DNA of 64,000 bases, taken from the NCBI GenBank assembly GCA_016716235.1, contig JADJWS010000001.1, positions 372,001 to 436,000 of the forward strand, written 5' to 3'. Made by a program: the position numbers and the translations under genes. Origin of the DNA: Candidatus Defluviilinea gracilis (GTDB taxonomy: Bacteria > Chloroflexota > Anaerolineae > Anaerolineales > Villigracilaceae). The notes beneath the pieces were generated by a model. The model ran no database searches and was not told the origin of the DNA. It was given only the letters and a program-made list of their open reading frames with translations. Below are positions 51,120 to 60,051 of this stretch, one piece after another; the stretch's first letter is position 1; the number at the start of each line of letters is the position of its first letter.

Positions 51120-51518
51120 ATGGTAGCCTGGAAAACCGACACAAATACAATTCCTCTCCACACCGTATTGATCGTTTCCGATCAGCAGAATTCAGTCGCG
51201 GCGTGGGATGCCCTCTTCAGCCAGCGGAATTGTATTGTGCTCAGCGAATCAAGCCCGCGATATGCGATTCAAGCCGCCCGTCTGGTTGCCCCGTCTCTTG
51301 TGTTGGTGGATATCCAACTTACGCGGGACGAGCGAGTCGAACTCCTTGGAGAGTTGCGCAAAGCCAGCCGCGGTCCTATTATCGTGCTTGTTTCGGCAAA
51401 CACCGCCCAATTGGCGATCGAAGCCAACGAGTCGGCGGCAGATGAGTACCTGCTCAAACCGGTCAACCCGGCCGTGCTGGTTGTCAAAGCCATGGCATGG
51501 CTTGCTCAAGCCCGTTAG
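51120..51518 (+). CDS. Stand-alone response-regulator receiver
   Basis: A 132-aa CheY-like receiver: HTVLIVSD, phospho-acceptor Asp in LVLVDIQL, VLVSANTA and the conserved Lys in LLKPVNP. Only one acid is present in the VSD pocket where two are usual, so magnesium binding may be weaker. No output domain and no adjacent kinase. Confidence 0.8.
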   Translation: MVAWKTDTNTIPLHTVLIVSDQQNSVAAWDALFSQRNCIVLSESSPRYAIQAARLVAPSLVLVDIQLTRDERVELLGELRKASRGPIIVLVSANTAQLAIEANESAADEYLLKPVNPAVLVVKAMAWLAQAR

Positions 51519-51566
51519 CATAAACAGGTATTACGCCTGGCGTTTCTCTCCCTCCTCCTTCTAAGT

Positions 51567-51600
51567 CCAACACTCCCGTGAACATTCACGGGAGTGTTGG
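51567..51600. terminator. Bidirectional terminator, 16-bp arms
   Basis: CCAACACTCCCGTGAA (51567-51582) and TTCACGGGAGTGTTGG (51585-51600) with a 2-nt loop, between the receiver gene and the convergent lipoprotein gene. Confidence 0.8.
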
Positions 51601-51606
51601 ATTCGA

Positions 51607-52644
51607 TCATGGGTTGTTGATGTTGATCAACCCCTGTTGAAGTTTATCGAGCATGTCCTGCGCATCCTTTTGCTTTCCGGGGCTGAGCAGGTTGGGGTCC
51701 ACGTCGCTCAGCCCCAAGGGAGATTGAACCGTGACGCCTCCCTGCCCCGCTACAAGTTGGGACCAGGCGTTTTGAATTGCCTGGATCACATCCGGCTGAA
51801 TCGTCATCACCCAGCCGCCGGGGCGCTCGTCTGGGGTGGCTGTGCCGATGAGTAGCGCGCCGGTCGTGCCGATGTATGTCAGCAGGTCTGGGTCTGCCAC
51901 ATCCGGGTAAACGAAAAGCGTGTCCACCTCTCGTTGGAGGATGAGGTAATCGGCGTATGGACCATAGCGCGCGGGGTCTTCATCCGTCGGAATTTCCACG
52001 AACTGCGGGTAGCACGATTGCAGGTTTTCCACGAGGCAGAAGGAGGGGAAGAAGATCGGGCGGCATAATCCGCAATGAAACGCCATGCCGTTGCGAAAGG
52101 CAACTGCGGCTTGTTGCGCGTCGGCGTTCCCTTTGGGCATGATCATACCGATGCGATAATCTTCGGTGAGGAGCGCGGCAGTATAACCAGCCAGAAAGGC
52201 GGCGAGGCCGGTCTGACCTTCACCCCCCAACGCGCTGATGTTGCCGCCGGGCAGAATGCCCGGGATGTTGATCGAGAGGAATTGCACTTGTGGCGCGGCG
52301 GCGGCTAAAACCGCAATACCGGGATCGGGCGGAAGCGCAATCACGATCTTTAGCCCTGGTTCCGTTAGGTCTGCTTCTGTGATGGAATCACGCACCTGGA
52401 AGCGATATCCTGAACTTTGCGTAAGATCGTATACCGTAGTTTGGTAGAGGTTCGATGTTTCGGGGTCAAGGTTTGCCGGCAGGATGAGCACCGCCAGTGG
52501 AATGGTCGGTGTTGCGGTAAGAGTCGGCGGGATGACCGGTGTTTCTGAAGGCAGTGGTGTGGATGTAGCGGATGGCTCATTCGCTCCACAGGCATTCAGA
52601 AGGAAGATCAGCAGTAAAGCGGCTCTTTGGAAGATGTTTCGCAC
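51607..52644 (-). CDS. BMP/PnrA-like substrate-binding lipoprotein
   Basis: A 345-aa lipoprotein. GTG 52644 with GGAGAG ahead gives a signal ending LLNAC; the longer ATG 52710 frame is unlikely. After a Thr/Pro linker the fold resembles basic-membrane-protein (Med/PnrA) binding proteins: QFLSINIPGILPGGNISAL, FLAGYTAALLTEDYRIGMIM, AFRNGMAFHCGLC and TTGALLIGTATPDERPGG. A nucleoside or related ligand is a family-level guess. No permease gene is adjacent. Confidence 0.75.
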   Translation of the reverse strand: MRNIFQRAALLLIFLLNACGANEPSATSTPLPSETPVIPPTLTATPTIPLAVLILPANLDPETSNLYQTTVYDLTQSSGYRFQVRDSITEADLTEPGLKIVIALPPDPGIAVLAAAAPQVQFLSINIPGILPGGNISALGGEGQTGLAAFLAGYTAALLTEDYRIGMIMPKGNADAQQAAVAFRNGMAFHCGLCRPIFFPSFCLVENLQSCYPQFVEIPTDEDPARYGPYADYLILQREVDTLFVYPDVADPDLLTYIGTTGALLIGTATPDERPGGWVMTIQPDVIQAIQNAWSQLVAGQGGVTVQSPLGLSDVDPNLLSPGKQKDAQDMLDKLQQGLININNP

Positions 52645-52857
52645 AAGGTCTCTCCGGTGTTGGAATGAACAGATTATACACGTTGCAATAAAAGGAATAT
52701 GGTCGCGCAATAACGCCGGATACGAGAATGTCGGACTCTGCCAAATCGGGGTGAATTTTCGTACTACAATTCAAGGAACCTTCTCGCCTGACAAGACGTC
52801 GATTAATTGATCGACTGCTTGTCTTTTGAGCGAATCCCATTTAAAGGAGACAGTATC

Positions 52858-53367
52858 ATGAAATACCGTTGGGTTCCATTGTTGATCGTCAACGTATTCT
52901 TGCTGGTGAGTTGCGGAGGAGGGAGCGCTGGCGAACCCGCCTTAGACGCGCCGCAGGAGCCGCAACCCGTCCCCACTCAAGAGGTTGCTTCAACTCCGGA
53001 CAGCGTCCTTCCCCAACCGACCCCTCAAGAAAAAATCGACTTTTCCAACGCGCCGGTAGAGAAATTTGTCGGCATCGCGAAAAACGATCTTGCCCGCTCT
53101 TTGGGAATCACGGTCGAGCAAGTGGAGCTGGTAAACACCCAAGCCGTCACCTGGCTCAATTCCGCGTTGGGATGCCCCGCGCCCGGTAAAATGTATGCGC
53201 AAGGACAGGTGCCCGGTTATCGAATCGATTTGTCTGCCAATGGGCAGGAATATACGTATCACACCGATCTAAACGGCAATTTTGTGCTCTGCCCCGCCAT
53301 AGATCAAGAAGAAGGTTTGCCAATCGGACCAACCACCGGACCGAATATTGGCGTACCGATCCCATAA
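52858..53367 (+). CDS. Lipoprotein with LGCP-type domain
   Basis: A 169-aa lipoprotein (signal ends LLVSC). The C-terminal ~100 residues are a domain often seen in Chloroflexota lipoproteins: AKNDLARSLGITVEQVELVN, WLNSALGCPAPGKMYAQGQV, PGYRIDLSANGQEYTYHTD and VLCP. AAAGGAG precedes ATG 52858. Function unknown. Confidence 0.75.
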   Translation: MKYRWVPLLIVNVFLLVSCGGGSAGEPALDAPQEPQPVPTQEVASTPDSVLPQPTPQEKIDFSNAPVEKFVGIAKNDLARSLGITVEQVELVNTQAVTWLNSALGCPAPGKMYAQGQVPGYRIDLSANGQEYTYHTDLNGNFVLCPAIDQEEGLPIGPTTGPNIGVPIP

Positions 53368-53389
53368 GCGCATCAGGCTGATTAAGAAA

Positions 53390-53421
53390 TTGCGCCCCGA
53401 ATGAATTCATTCGGGGCGCAA
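53390..53421. terminator. Perfect palindromic terminator
   Basis: TTGCGCCCCGAATGAA and its complement TTCATTCGGGGCGCAA form a 32-nt perfect palindrome, followed by TCTTT. Between convergent genes. Confidence 0.8.
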
Positions 53422-53447
53422 TCTTTAACTCTGAACTTGCTGTTATC

Positions 53448-55757
53448 TTACTTTGGCGCGACGAGCACGTATGCCCAGCCGTTCCATTCACTGACGACCG
53501 TGATGGTAACGCCAACGCCAGGCAACGGAACGCTCGACCAGCCGTTGTTGCCGATGGAGGAATCGGGAGCTTCCCAATACCCCAACGTATCGTCGAAGCG
53601 GGAATTACCCGGGTAGCCGCCATAGCACTTCTTGACGGAGTTGACGTTCAAACAAATCCGGTCGACACGGTTGACGCCGAATGTCGAGTCGAATGCCTGA
53701 ACGCGCGGGCGCCATGCCGTTCCATCGGGGCGCAGCATCATATTGGAATGCGCGTCGACCGGCAGGTAGAAGCCGCCGCATGTGCCGGCAGAGCAATAGT
53801 CGCCGACGTTGTTATCCGCGAAGGAGTAGTCGAGATACCAGATCAACAAGCCGTCTTGATACGGATAGTGCTCAACCCAATTTCCCTTATTCGGATCATT
53901 GAGGAAGCCGAAGTTGTAGGGACCCGTCTTCAGAGACTTGTCGTACCCAATATACTTGCGGTATTCAGCGATGTAGTAGTTGGCGTAGGACTGCGTTACG
54001 GTGCCGTTTGTGAGCGAGAAACCGCTGTACGTCCAACCCGGATCGGTCTCGCCGCCATCGACAGGAAGACCGGTCACACTGATTTCATCCACCGAGAAGC
54101 CGGTCGTTGCGACAGCGCTGTCAGTCCAATAGCGGAATCCAAGGGTCACGGTCTGGCCGGCATACGCTGAAAGATCGGCGGTCAGATCCACCCATCCGCC
54201 GGATGCGCCGGTGATGCCTTCACCAAAGTTCTGACCATTCGGATCGTCATTTGTGGAAAGGTTGGTGGCTACGTTTGTGCCATTGACAGTGAGGTACGCG
54301 TAGTCCCATTCCGTCTCGATGTCATAATTCACTTTGGCAGAAAGAGACACAGCGCCGGCGGGCAAGGTCACATCGCGGGTCATGCTATTGTCGAGATCAT
54401 TCCCAGCGCCGGAGAAATAGTAGTAACTTCCGGCAAAGGGATCGCCGATGAAGCTTTCCACTTCCTTGTCGGGCAAAAGCACGAGAAGCTGTTGCGGGTC
54501 GGCAGAGTTAAACTCAGCGGGACCCATCTTCAAGAAGGCTGTCTCGTCGTAGTTTACAACCGCGGCATTCGACCAGCCCAAGTACAGCTTTTCGTATGCG
54601 CTCATGTGAATCGGTTTGGTGCCGATACCGTCAGCCGCCTTGCCAGAAGCGCCATAGGAACCACTGGACATAAGAGTCCAGAAGCCCGTGGAGTTCTCAG
54701 CGCCGCCGGTGTTACCGGATGTATCGTAGAGATCGGGAAGTCCAAGGTCGTGCGCAAACTCGTGAGCAAATACGCCTACGCCACCGTTCTCAGGTTCAAC
54801 CGTGTAATCCCCAATCCAGTAACTAGATCCGCCAACTTGAAGACCACCCAATTTATTAAACGCAGGTCCTGCGCTTCCCTGGAGGGTATAGTAGGCATAC
54901 CAGCGGTGGCTCCAAATGGCATTGGTGCCTTGCGCGCCGCCACCGGTCTCCTCGCCCTCGCCAGCGTGAACAGCCTGGAAGTGGTCGATATAACCATCAG
55001 GTTCGTTGAAGTTGGCATCGCCATCGTAATCATAGCGATCCCAGACATCGAATTGACTCAGGTAGGCATCGATCTCGGCGGGGGTTTTGCCAGCGGCAAT
55101 CTGGTTGTTATACCAGGTTGAGGCGGAATCGCGAATGAAAAGCCAGGTTGTCGCGCAGACAATGCTTCCGCAATAATTTGCGCCGTAGCGAGCCTCGTTA
55201 TAAGGCACGGTGACCCAATCTTCCACGGTGCCGTTAACCGCATACCGGCCGGACGACTGCTCGATGTAGAAATTGCGCATCGAGTTGGCGCCTGGGGTGG
55301 TATCAAAAAGCATTTTGTTGTACATGCTTTGGCTGAAATCGGCTGTCCAGATCGTGGTGTTATCCACCGCGCGATCGGGCTCGGGAATTTCATTGTGAAG
55401 AGGTCCGGCTACATCGCCGTAGGAGGAGTGGATCTGAGTGCCGAACTGACCCAGCAGGGTCCAGATCGTATCTTCACCTTCACGCTCCAACTCGACATAG
55501 CGGTCTCTATAGAATGGGTAGACGTGTTCGCCCCCATCCAAATAAATACTACCATCCCCCGCCTTACCATGGAACTTCGCTTCCAAGCCCCTCAATGTGG
55601 CGGCGTATTGCCGTTCACCAAGCGGATGCGGCGCATTATCGACATCCGAGCCGAGCATCGGGTCGGCTGGAACGGGAGGCGCCGCGCTTGCGATAGGGAC
55701 GACTGCGATCACTAAAAGCGCCGCAATCATTGTTACATGAAACCACTTTGCTTTCAT
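53448..55757 (-). CDS. M6 family secreted metalloprotease (immune inhibitor A-like)
   Basis: A 769-aa secreted protease. Signal peptide to ~residue 25 (SAA-A). The catalytic zinc motif is HEFAHDLGLPD in FAHEFAHDLGLPDLYDTSG, at about residue 330. An inserted galactose-binding-like beta domain follows (~residues 445-580, with SLSAKVNYDIETEWDYAYLT), then the last part of the protease. AGAGGAG lies 8 nt before ATG 55757. A c-di-GMP-I type riboswitch in its leader (55866-55956) suggests that cyclic di-nucleotide levels set its expression. Confidence 0.87.
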   Translation of the reverse strand: MKAKWFHVTMIAALLVIAVVPIASAAPPVPADPMLGSDVDNAPHPLGERQYAATLRGLEAKFHGKAGDGSIYLDGGEHVYPFYRDRYVELEREGEDTIWTLLGQFGTQIHSSYGDVAGPLHNEIPEPDRAVDNTTIWTADFSQSMYNKMLFDTTPGANSMRNFYIEQSSGRYAVNGTVEDWVTVPYNEARYGANYCGSIVCATTWLFIRDSASTWYNNQIAAGKTPAEIDAYLSQFDVWDRYDYDGDANFNEPDGYIDHFQAVHAGEGEETGGGAQGTNAIWSHRWYAYYTLQGSAGPAFNKLGGLQVGGSSYWIGDYTVEPENGGVGVFAHEFAHDLGLPDLYDTSGNTGGAENSTGFWTLMSSGSYGASGKAADGIGTKPIHMSAYEKLYLGWSNAAVVNYDETAFLKMGPAEFNSADPQQLLVLLPDKEVESFIGDPFAGSYYYFSGAGNDLDNSMTRDVTLPAGAVSLSAKVNYDIETEWDYAYLTVNGTNVATNLSTNDDPNGQNFGEGITGASGGWVDLTADLSAYAGQTVTLGFRYWTDSAVATTGFSVDEISVTGLPVDGGETDPGWTYSGFSLTNGTVTQSYANYYIAEYRKYIGYDKSLKTGPYNFGFLNDPNKGNWVEHYPYQDGLLIWYLDYSFADNNVGDYCSAGTCGGFYLPVDAHSNMMLRPDGTAWRPRVQAFDSTFGVNRVDRICLNVNSVKKCYGGYPGNSRFDDTLGYWEAPDSSIGNNGWSSVPLPGVGVTITVVSEWNGWAYVLVAPK

Positions 55758-55865
55758 AACTATTACTCCTCTTATAGTTTGACTTGCAGACTGTGGATTG
55801 AATTGTGACTTATTCGATATGGAAAAGGAGACACCTCCTTAATTAAATATCCGCCATACATACAA

Positions 55866-55956
55866 TGGCGGTCTGGCGGTCTTCCAACTCCTACGCAGAA
55901 AGGTGGAAGATCCATGACTTTGCGTCCCCACCTCACGGTGGGTTTGCCTTTTTGAC
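55866..55956 (-). ncRNA. c-di-GMP-I (GEMM) riboswitch
   Basis: On the minus strand the conserved core appears in order: GGCAAACC, hairpin CCACC-GTGA-GGTGG (GNRA loop), GGGACGCAAAGTC, then the P3 arm ATCTTCCAcc/...GTTGGAAGA with the GCGTAGGAGT tetraloop-receptor-like side. This fits the GEMM-I consensus. Downstream, hairpins CCGCCAT/ATGGCGG (55843-55877 region) and AAGGAG/CTCCTT could form the expression platform before the protease ATG at 55757. Confidence 0.85.
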
Positions 55957-55962
55957 AGATTA

Positions 55963-55991
55963 ATAATAAATTAACTCATTGCAAAAAGCAA
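55963..55991 (-). promoter_or_regulatory. Promoter of the riboswitch-protease unit
   Basis: On the minus strand TTGCTT (55991-55986), 17-nt spacer, TATTAT (55968-55963), just upstream of the riboswitch. Confidence 0.55.
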
Positions 55992-56355
55992 GTAATGTGT
56001 AACCTTTTGCTCGGATGAAATGATGCCCATAAGTCATAGCAATCTTTTATTCTGGAGCGCCTCCAAATGCGCGGAGATTTTGAGATACTTCTCTTTGCAT
56101 TCTCAGCGCTTCATGAAAGTTCAGGAAACAGTTCGATTTGCCGGGTTACCGGCATTGACGCGGCGCCACAACGCCAGAATTCGGCTTCATGGTCGACGAG
56201 GGGGATCGCATTTGGATTTTTTGTCCGCTAATCCTTCTCGGAAAAATTCGCGCAGGTTGGCGAAGAGTAGCGGATTCGCAGACAAAGCGTCATGTTGCGA
56301 ACATGGAGATTTTCTAATGCGATTGCCCCGCGTGGTCGACTGGGGATCCATTCGG
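55992..56355. other. Intergenic without convincing gene
   Basis: About 360 bases. One plus-strand ORF (56020-56397) has atypical composition, overlaps the next gene's promoter and start, and is not called. No hairpin or repeat stands out. Confidence 0.45.
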
Positions 56356-56361
56356 TATAAT
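56356..56361 (+). promoter_or_regulatory. -10 box, leaderless gene candidate
   Basis: TATAAT ends 7 nt before ATG 56369. No good -35 is visible; the box is preceded by CGG. Confidence 0.45.
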
Positions 56362-56368
56362 GCCGCAT

Positions 56369-57115
56369 ATGGTCAAACGACTGATCGACAACCTTGACAT
56401 CATCATCCCGATTGGGATCGCCATACTGTCCATCGTCGGGATGCTCTCTGTCGTATTAATTTTTTTCCTCGGAAAACCGCAGGCGGAAATTTCAGCCGAA
56501 GCAACGGCGACGCCTTTTCAATTCCTGTTCCTTGGAACTCTCACTTCGACTAAAGAGCCTACCTCAGCCACCCAACTCCAGAAGGATAAAACCCCCACAA
56601 TCCCTACACTGCCTACTATCGAAACGAGGCAATCCTCAGACCAGACAATTACGCCTTCGCCTCAACCGCGCTCCGTTTCAGCAGGAACACTTACATCAAC
56701 ATCCGCATCACCTATTACTTTCACGCCGGGCGGGGTTGGCACGCCCACAACTAATGCGACAACATCCTCCGCGATCAAAATTGACGATTTCGACGATTTC
56801 ATTCTTTACGACGGCGGGTGGATCAGCGAAACAGTCGACGCGGCATATGAAGAAACCCTTTCCATCTCCATCCTCATCGACGACACGGCAACCTTTACTT
56901 TCACGGGAACTCAATTCATCATTGGGTATGTGGCAGACCCCCAGTTGGGAACCATGACCATCGCCATCGATGGGAATACTCAAACCCTTAACCAATCCAC
57001 TGGGTCAGAATGGTCATCCCCCAAATTATCACCGGGCGAACATTCCGTTACCCTCACCCACGCCTCCGGTGAAATTATCTATCTCGATTACATCACCATA
57101 CTGGGTTCGCCTTGA
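56369..57115 (+). CDS. Membrane-anchored protein with beta-sandwich domain
   Basis: About 248 aa. One N-terminal membrane helix (IIIPIGIAILSIVGMLSVVL), then ~90 residues rich in Ser/Thr/Pro, and a C-terminal beta domain (IKIDDFDDFILYDGGW, FTGTQFIIGYVADPQLGTMT, IAIDGNTQTLN, GEHSVTLTHASGEIIYLDYI) that resembles carbohydrate-binding beta-sandwiches. A cell-surface sugar-binding role is a guess. ATG 56369 is preferred to 56360, which overlaps the -10 box. Confidence 0.7.
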   Translation: MVKRLIDNLDIIIPIGIAILSIVGMLSVVLIFFLGKPQAEISAEATATPFQFLFLGTLTSTKEPTSATQLQKDKTPTIPTLPTIETRQSSDQTITPSPQPRSVSAGTLTSTSASPITFTPGGVGTPTTNATTSSAIKIDDFDDFILYDGGWISETVDAAYEETLSISILIDDTATFTFTGTQFIIGYVADPQLGTMTIAIDGNTQTLNQSTGSEWSSPKLSPGEHSVTLTHASGEIIYLDYITILGSP

Positions 57116-57125
57116 CGCCCAAAGG

Positions 57126-57131
57126 TATAAT
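57126..57131 (+). promoter_or_regulatory. -10 box, leaderless gene candidate
   Basis: TATAAT (preceded by GG) ends 8 nt before ATG 57140. Confidence 0.45.
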
Positions 57132-57139
57132 TCGACCTT

Positions 57140-57841
57140 ATGTCTAAACGCTTCTTGATCATCTCCATCCTCCTCGCGGCATTGGTCACGGCGATCGCAA
57201 CCGCCTACTTCATATACCGACCCAATGCCGAACGAGTGATCAAATTCCGCGCATGGATGGACAACCCCGCTTCGCATCCCAAGTGGAAGCTGACGGCCGG
57301 TTCCCAATGCGGGCCCGCCCCTTTCCTCTTCCCCACCGACGGGTTTGCCGGCTTCCTATGGGGCGATTCCTTTGGGATTCGTCACACCCACCAAGGCATC
57401 GATATCTTCGGCGGGACCGAGGTGGGCATTACGCGCGTGATTTCGGCATACCCCGGCTACCTCACGCGCCTGCCGGAGTGGAAATCTGCCGTGATCGTGC
57501 GCGTGCCCAGTGACCCGCTGAACCCCGGCGCGCAGATCTGGCTTTACTACACCCACATGGCTGATCGTTTCGGCAATTCTTTCATTGCGGAAGAATTTCC
57601 CGCCGGCGTTTCCGAAATCCCTGTGGAGGCTGGGACATTCCTCGGCTATCAGGGTGATTACTCCGGCGACCCGAACAACCCCGTTGGCATCCACTTGCAT
57701 TTTTCGATCGTGGAAGACGATGGGACGGGGCAATTTAAAAATGAAATTGAGATCGAAAACACGCTGGACCCGTCGCCCTATTTGGGGTTGCCGTTGAACG
57801 CCAAAGAAAACCCCGATCAGGCGCCGGTGTGCGGTTCGTGA
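57140..57841 (+). CDS. M23 family metallopeptidase, membrane-anchored
   Basis: A 233-aa protein with one N-terminal membrane helix (IISILLAALVTAIATAYFIY) and a LytM domain: H/D in HTHQGIDIFGG, H in YYTHMADRFG and HLHFSI. It is a second M23 peptidase, smaller than that at 30525, and expected to act on peptidoglycan outside the membrane. Confidence 0.87.
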   Translation: MSKRFLIISILLAALVTAIATAYFIYRPNAERVIKFRAWMDNPASHPKWKLTAGSQCGPAPFLFPTDGFAGFLWGDSFGIRHTHQGIDIFGGTEVGITRVISAYPGYLTRLPEWKSAVIVRVPSDPLNPGAQIWLYYTHMADRFGNSFIAEEFPAGVSEIPVEAGTFLGYQGDYSGDPNNPVGIHLHFSIVEDDGTGQFKNEIEIENTLDPSPYLGLPLNAKENPDQAPVCGS

Positions 57842-58022
57842 TTTTTCTTCACAGTGCGGTTGCTCGCCGGAACGCGGCGCATCGAATATATTCAGGATGT
57901 GGAATCAGCCTGCTCATGCCGAATCAGATTGAACTGGGGAGTGAAGCGGTTTGTGCGTCCAATATAAAACAGCCGAGGGTATCGTCGGAACCATGTTCGC
58001 GTCGTTGGAGGAATGAGGAATA
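57842..58022. other. Intergenic, no feature
   Basis: No gene, promoter or repeat that I could support. Confidence 0.4.
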
Positions 58023-58490
58023 ATGAAGGAACTTTTTGATTATCGGGAAAAACTTCTTGCGCGCCTGCTCGAGGCGGCTAAGCAATTCCGCAGTGAATGT
58101 CTTGCGGTGAAGGATCCCTTCGCCCCATTGCTGGAAGGCGGCTGGAACGCGCATCAAACTGCCGCGCACATACGCGATGTGGACGCGCAGGCGTATGGCT
58201 TGCGAGCGCGCCGCGCGGCGTTGGAGGATAACCCCGAGTTTCAAAATTTTGACGGGGACGCGTATGCCGCGGAGCATTACAACGCGAACGAATCACTGGC
58301 AGGCTTGTTGAATGGATTTGTAGCGAGCGTGGAAGCGCTGGTTGAATTTTTGCGGCAACTCCCATCTGCCGCATGGGCGCGCGAATCGCGTCACGTAGAA
58401 TTAGGGAATGGTTTTACTTTGCAGACCTGGGTGGAACGCGATCTCGCGCACATTGAGGAACATTTGGCGAGTCTGATGAACGGGAAATGA
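58023..58490 (+). CDS. DinB-like protein
   Basis: A 155-aa four-helix-bundle protein of the DinB/YfiT group: WNAHQTAAHIRDVDAQAY and ERDLAHIEEHLASL provide the His metal ligands. Members act as metal-dependent thiol transferases or are of unknown function. Convergent with the PAP2 gene, 3 nt apart. Confidence 0.78.
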   Translation: MKELFDYREKLLARLLEAAKQFRSECLAVKDPFAPLLEGGWNAHQTAAHIRDVDAQAYGLRARRAALEDNPEFQNFDGDAYAAEHYNANESLAGLLNGFVASVEALVEFLRQLPSAAWARESRHVELGNGFTLQTWVERDLAHIEEHLASLMNGK

Positions 58491-58493
58491 CTT

Positions 58494-59054
58494 TTACCAC
58501 AGTGGGAAACCGATGAAGCGGAAGAGGGACAGGAAGAACGGTTCGTACATTTGCAAGCCGACCAGGGCGACGATCGCCCCCAACACCGCGCCGGCGAGGA
58601 TATCCGAAACATAATGCACGCCCATTGCCACGCGAGCCAACGCGACCAATGGCGCCCACAGCCATAAGAGTATGGCAAGCCAGGCGGGACCAAACCACGC
58701 GGCGACAACCGCGATGAAGAACGAACGCGCCGCATGCCCGGATGGGAATGAATGCGGATCGGTGTTTCGATAGATGCTTCCCCACTCGCCCTCAGGGCGG
58801 CTCCTGCGCACAGTGAATTTGATTCCCATCACCAGCGCCGCCAGCCCCCCGATGCCGACGAACTGAATGACCGCCCATTCTTTCCAAAACGAATTGCCCA
58901 ATGACCATAAGATTGCCATGGCGATCCACCAAAACCATGAATCGCCGGAGTGCGCGAAGAAGACTGCTACAGCGCGCAATGCGCCTGGCTTTTCAGCCAC
59001 GCGCATTTGATCGGAAAGACGGGCATCCCTTTCAAGGATGGTTCGGAGGCTCAT
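58494..59054 (-). CDS. PAP2-family phosphatase
   Basis: A 186-aa membrane phosphatase: motif 1 KFTVRRSRPEG, motif 2 PSGHAARS, motif 3 RVAMGVHYVSDILAG with the catalytic His pair. It should dephosphorylate a lipid or isoprenoid phosphate. ATG 59054 overlaps the nucleotidyltransferase stop (ATGA), so the two are coupled. A 350-codon frame from 59546 is only a read-through of the upstream gene's shadow. Confidence 0.87.
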   Translation of the reverse strand: MSLRTILERDARLSDQMRVAEKPGALRAVAVFFAHSGDSWFWWIAMAILWSLGNSFWKEWAVIQFVGIGGLAALVMGIKFTVRRSRPEGEWGSIYRNTDPHSFPSGHAARSFFIAVVAAWFGPAWLAILLWLWAPLVALARVAMGVHYVSDILAGAVLGAIVALVGLQMYEPFFLSLFRFIGFPLW

Positions 59055-59944
59055 GCGCGCTTGGCTTTGGGCTTGAGCCGCGCGGTTTTTGAGACAGTCG
59101 TCTTCTTCTTGGGCGCGGCGGGTTTCTTTTTCGTTGTTCTCTTCGCCATGGTCCGCGCCTTTGAGGCGGCTTTGCGTTGGGTCTTCGCCAGGTCGGCGCG
59201 CAGGAGTTCGAGTTGATGCGGCTTGTCCACATCCATTGCGGCTTCGGCGTAGGGCCAGATGATGGCTCGCCCTTTGATGCCGATGCGCTCGCTGATCCGT
59301 CGAACGGCGTCTTCGATGGTGAGTTGTCGCATGAAGAGGGAGAGTAGCAAACCCAGCCCCAGTTTGCTCGCCTGTTTGAGCGGGCTTTTCCGCGCGCCGA
59401 GCAGGTCTTCCCAGGTATCCAAATGTTCGGTCGCCATACGGACGTGAGTCACGTTGACGTCTGCGCCGCATACTTCCATATTTTTGAGTTTGGTGTAGGT
59501 GCGGTTCGAGCCGGGGAAGCGCGCTTCCATCACATCTTTCAGGCAAATGCCATAATACAGATCGTCTTGCGTTTCCATGGCGGTCTCCACGAGCCAGTCC
59601 ACCATGTGCGCTTTGAGCGCGGGGATGTCGGAGGACACGATCAGCACGTATTTGCTTTTCTTATCCAACTCAACCGATTTGTTGATGCCTGCCACGATGT
59701 TGGAGAGCATGCGTCCCTGGTTGGTGAGGAAATGCAGCGGTTTCTTGCATGTCAGCTCGTTTTTAGGTGAAAGCCCCACAAGGATGACGTTCTTGACGCG
59801 TTGCGATTCGCTGAGCGCGTCGAGCACCCATTGCACCATGGGTTTGCCGGCAATATCCACAAGCGCTTTGGCATCGCCCTTCAGGTAGGTGTAGAGCGGG
59901 TCTTCCGGGTTGGGTATACCGCCCGCGATCACGACTGCATCCAT
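59051..59944 (-). CDS. MobA-like nucleotidyltransferase with Lys/Ala tail
   Basis: A 297-aa protein. N-terminal nucleotidyltransferase fold: VVIAGGIPNPEDPLYTYL, GKPMVQWVLDAL, LIVSSDIPAL (the metal-binding Asp). From ~residue 250 a basic Lys/Ala/Thr tail (AKRTTKKKPAAPKKKTTVSK) resembles histone H1-like C-termini and may bind nucleic acid or polyanions. It precedes a PAP2 phosphatase; a glycolipid or phospholipid head-group pathway is possible. Confidence 0.82.
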   Translation of the reverse strand: MDAVVIAGGIPNPEDPLYTYLKGDAKALVDIAGKPMVQWVLDALSESQRVKNVILVGLSPKNELTCKKPLHFLTNQGRMLSNIVAGINKSVELDKKSKYVLIVSSDIPALKAHMVDWLVETAMETQDDLYYGICLKDVMEARFPGSNRTYTKLKNMEVCGADVNVTHVRMATEHLDTWEDLLGARKSPLKQASKLGLGLLLSLFMRQLTIEDAVRRISERIGIKGRAIIWPYAEAAMDVDKPHQLELLRADLAKTQRKAASKARTMAKRTTKKKPAAPKKKTTVSKTARLKPKAKRA

Positions 59945-60051
59945 AAATTCTCCTCCGATTTGCGATTTTGAATTTACGCAGAACGTCCCGAAGGTTCTCG
60001 TGAATCAGGTTGGGTTTTTACCAAAACCTTCGGAACGGCGCGTAACATCAG
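59945..60051. repeat. Intergenic GAAGGTT inverted repeat
   Basis: CCGAAGGTTCTCG (59989-60001) and AAAACCTTCGGAACG (60022-60036) form imperfect inverted arms; probable hairpin between the two minus-strand genes. Confidence 0.45.

Noticed and set aside
56020..56397. 125-codon plus-strand ORF
   Set aside because: Composition is unlike the neighbouring genes, and it overlaps the promoter and start of the gene at 56369.
58494..59546. 350-codon frame starting at 59546
   Set aside because: Its first ~165 residues are an Arg-rich shadow of the nucleotidyltransferase gene; the PAP2 protein starts at 59054.
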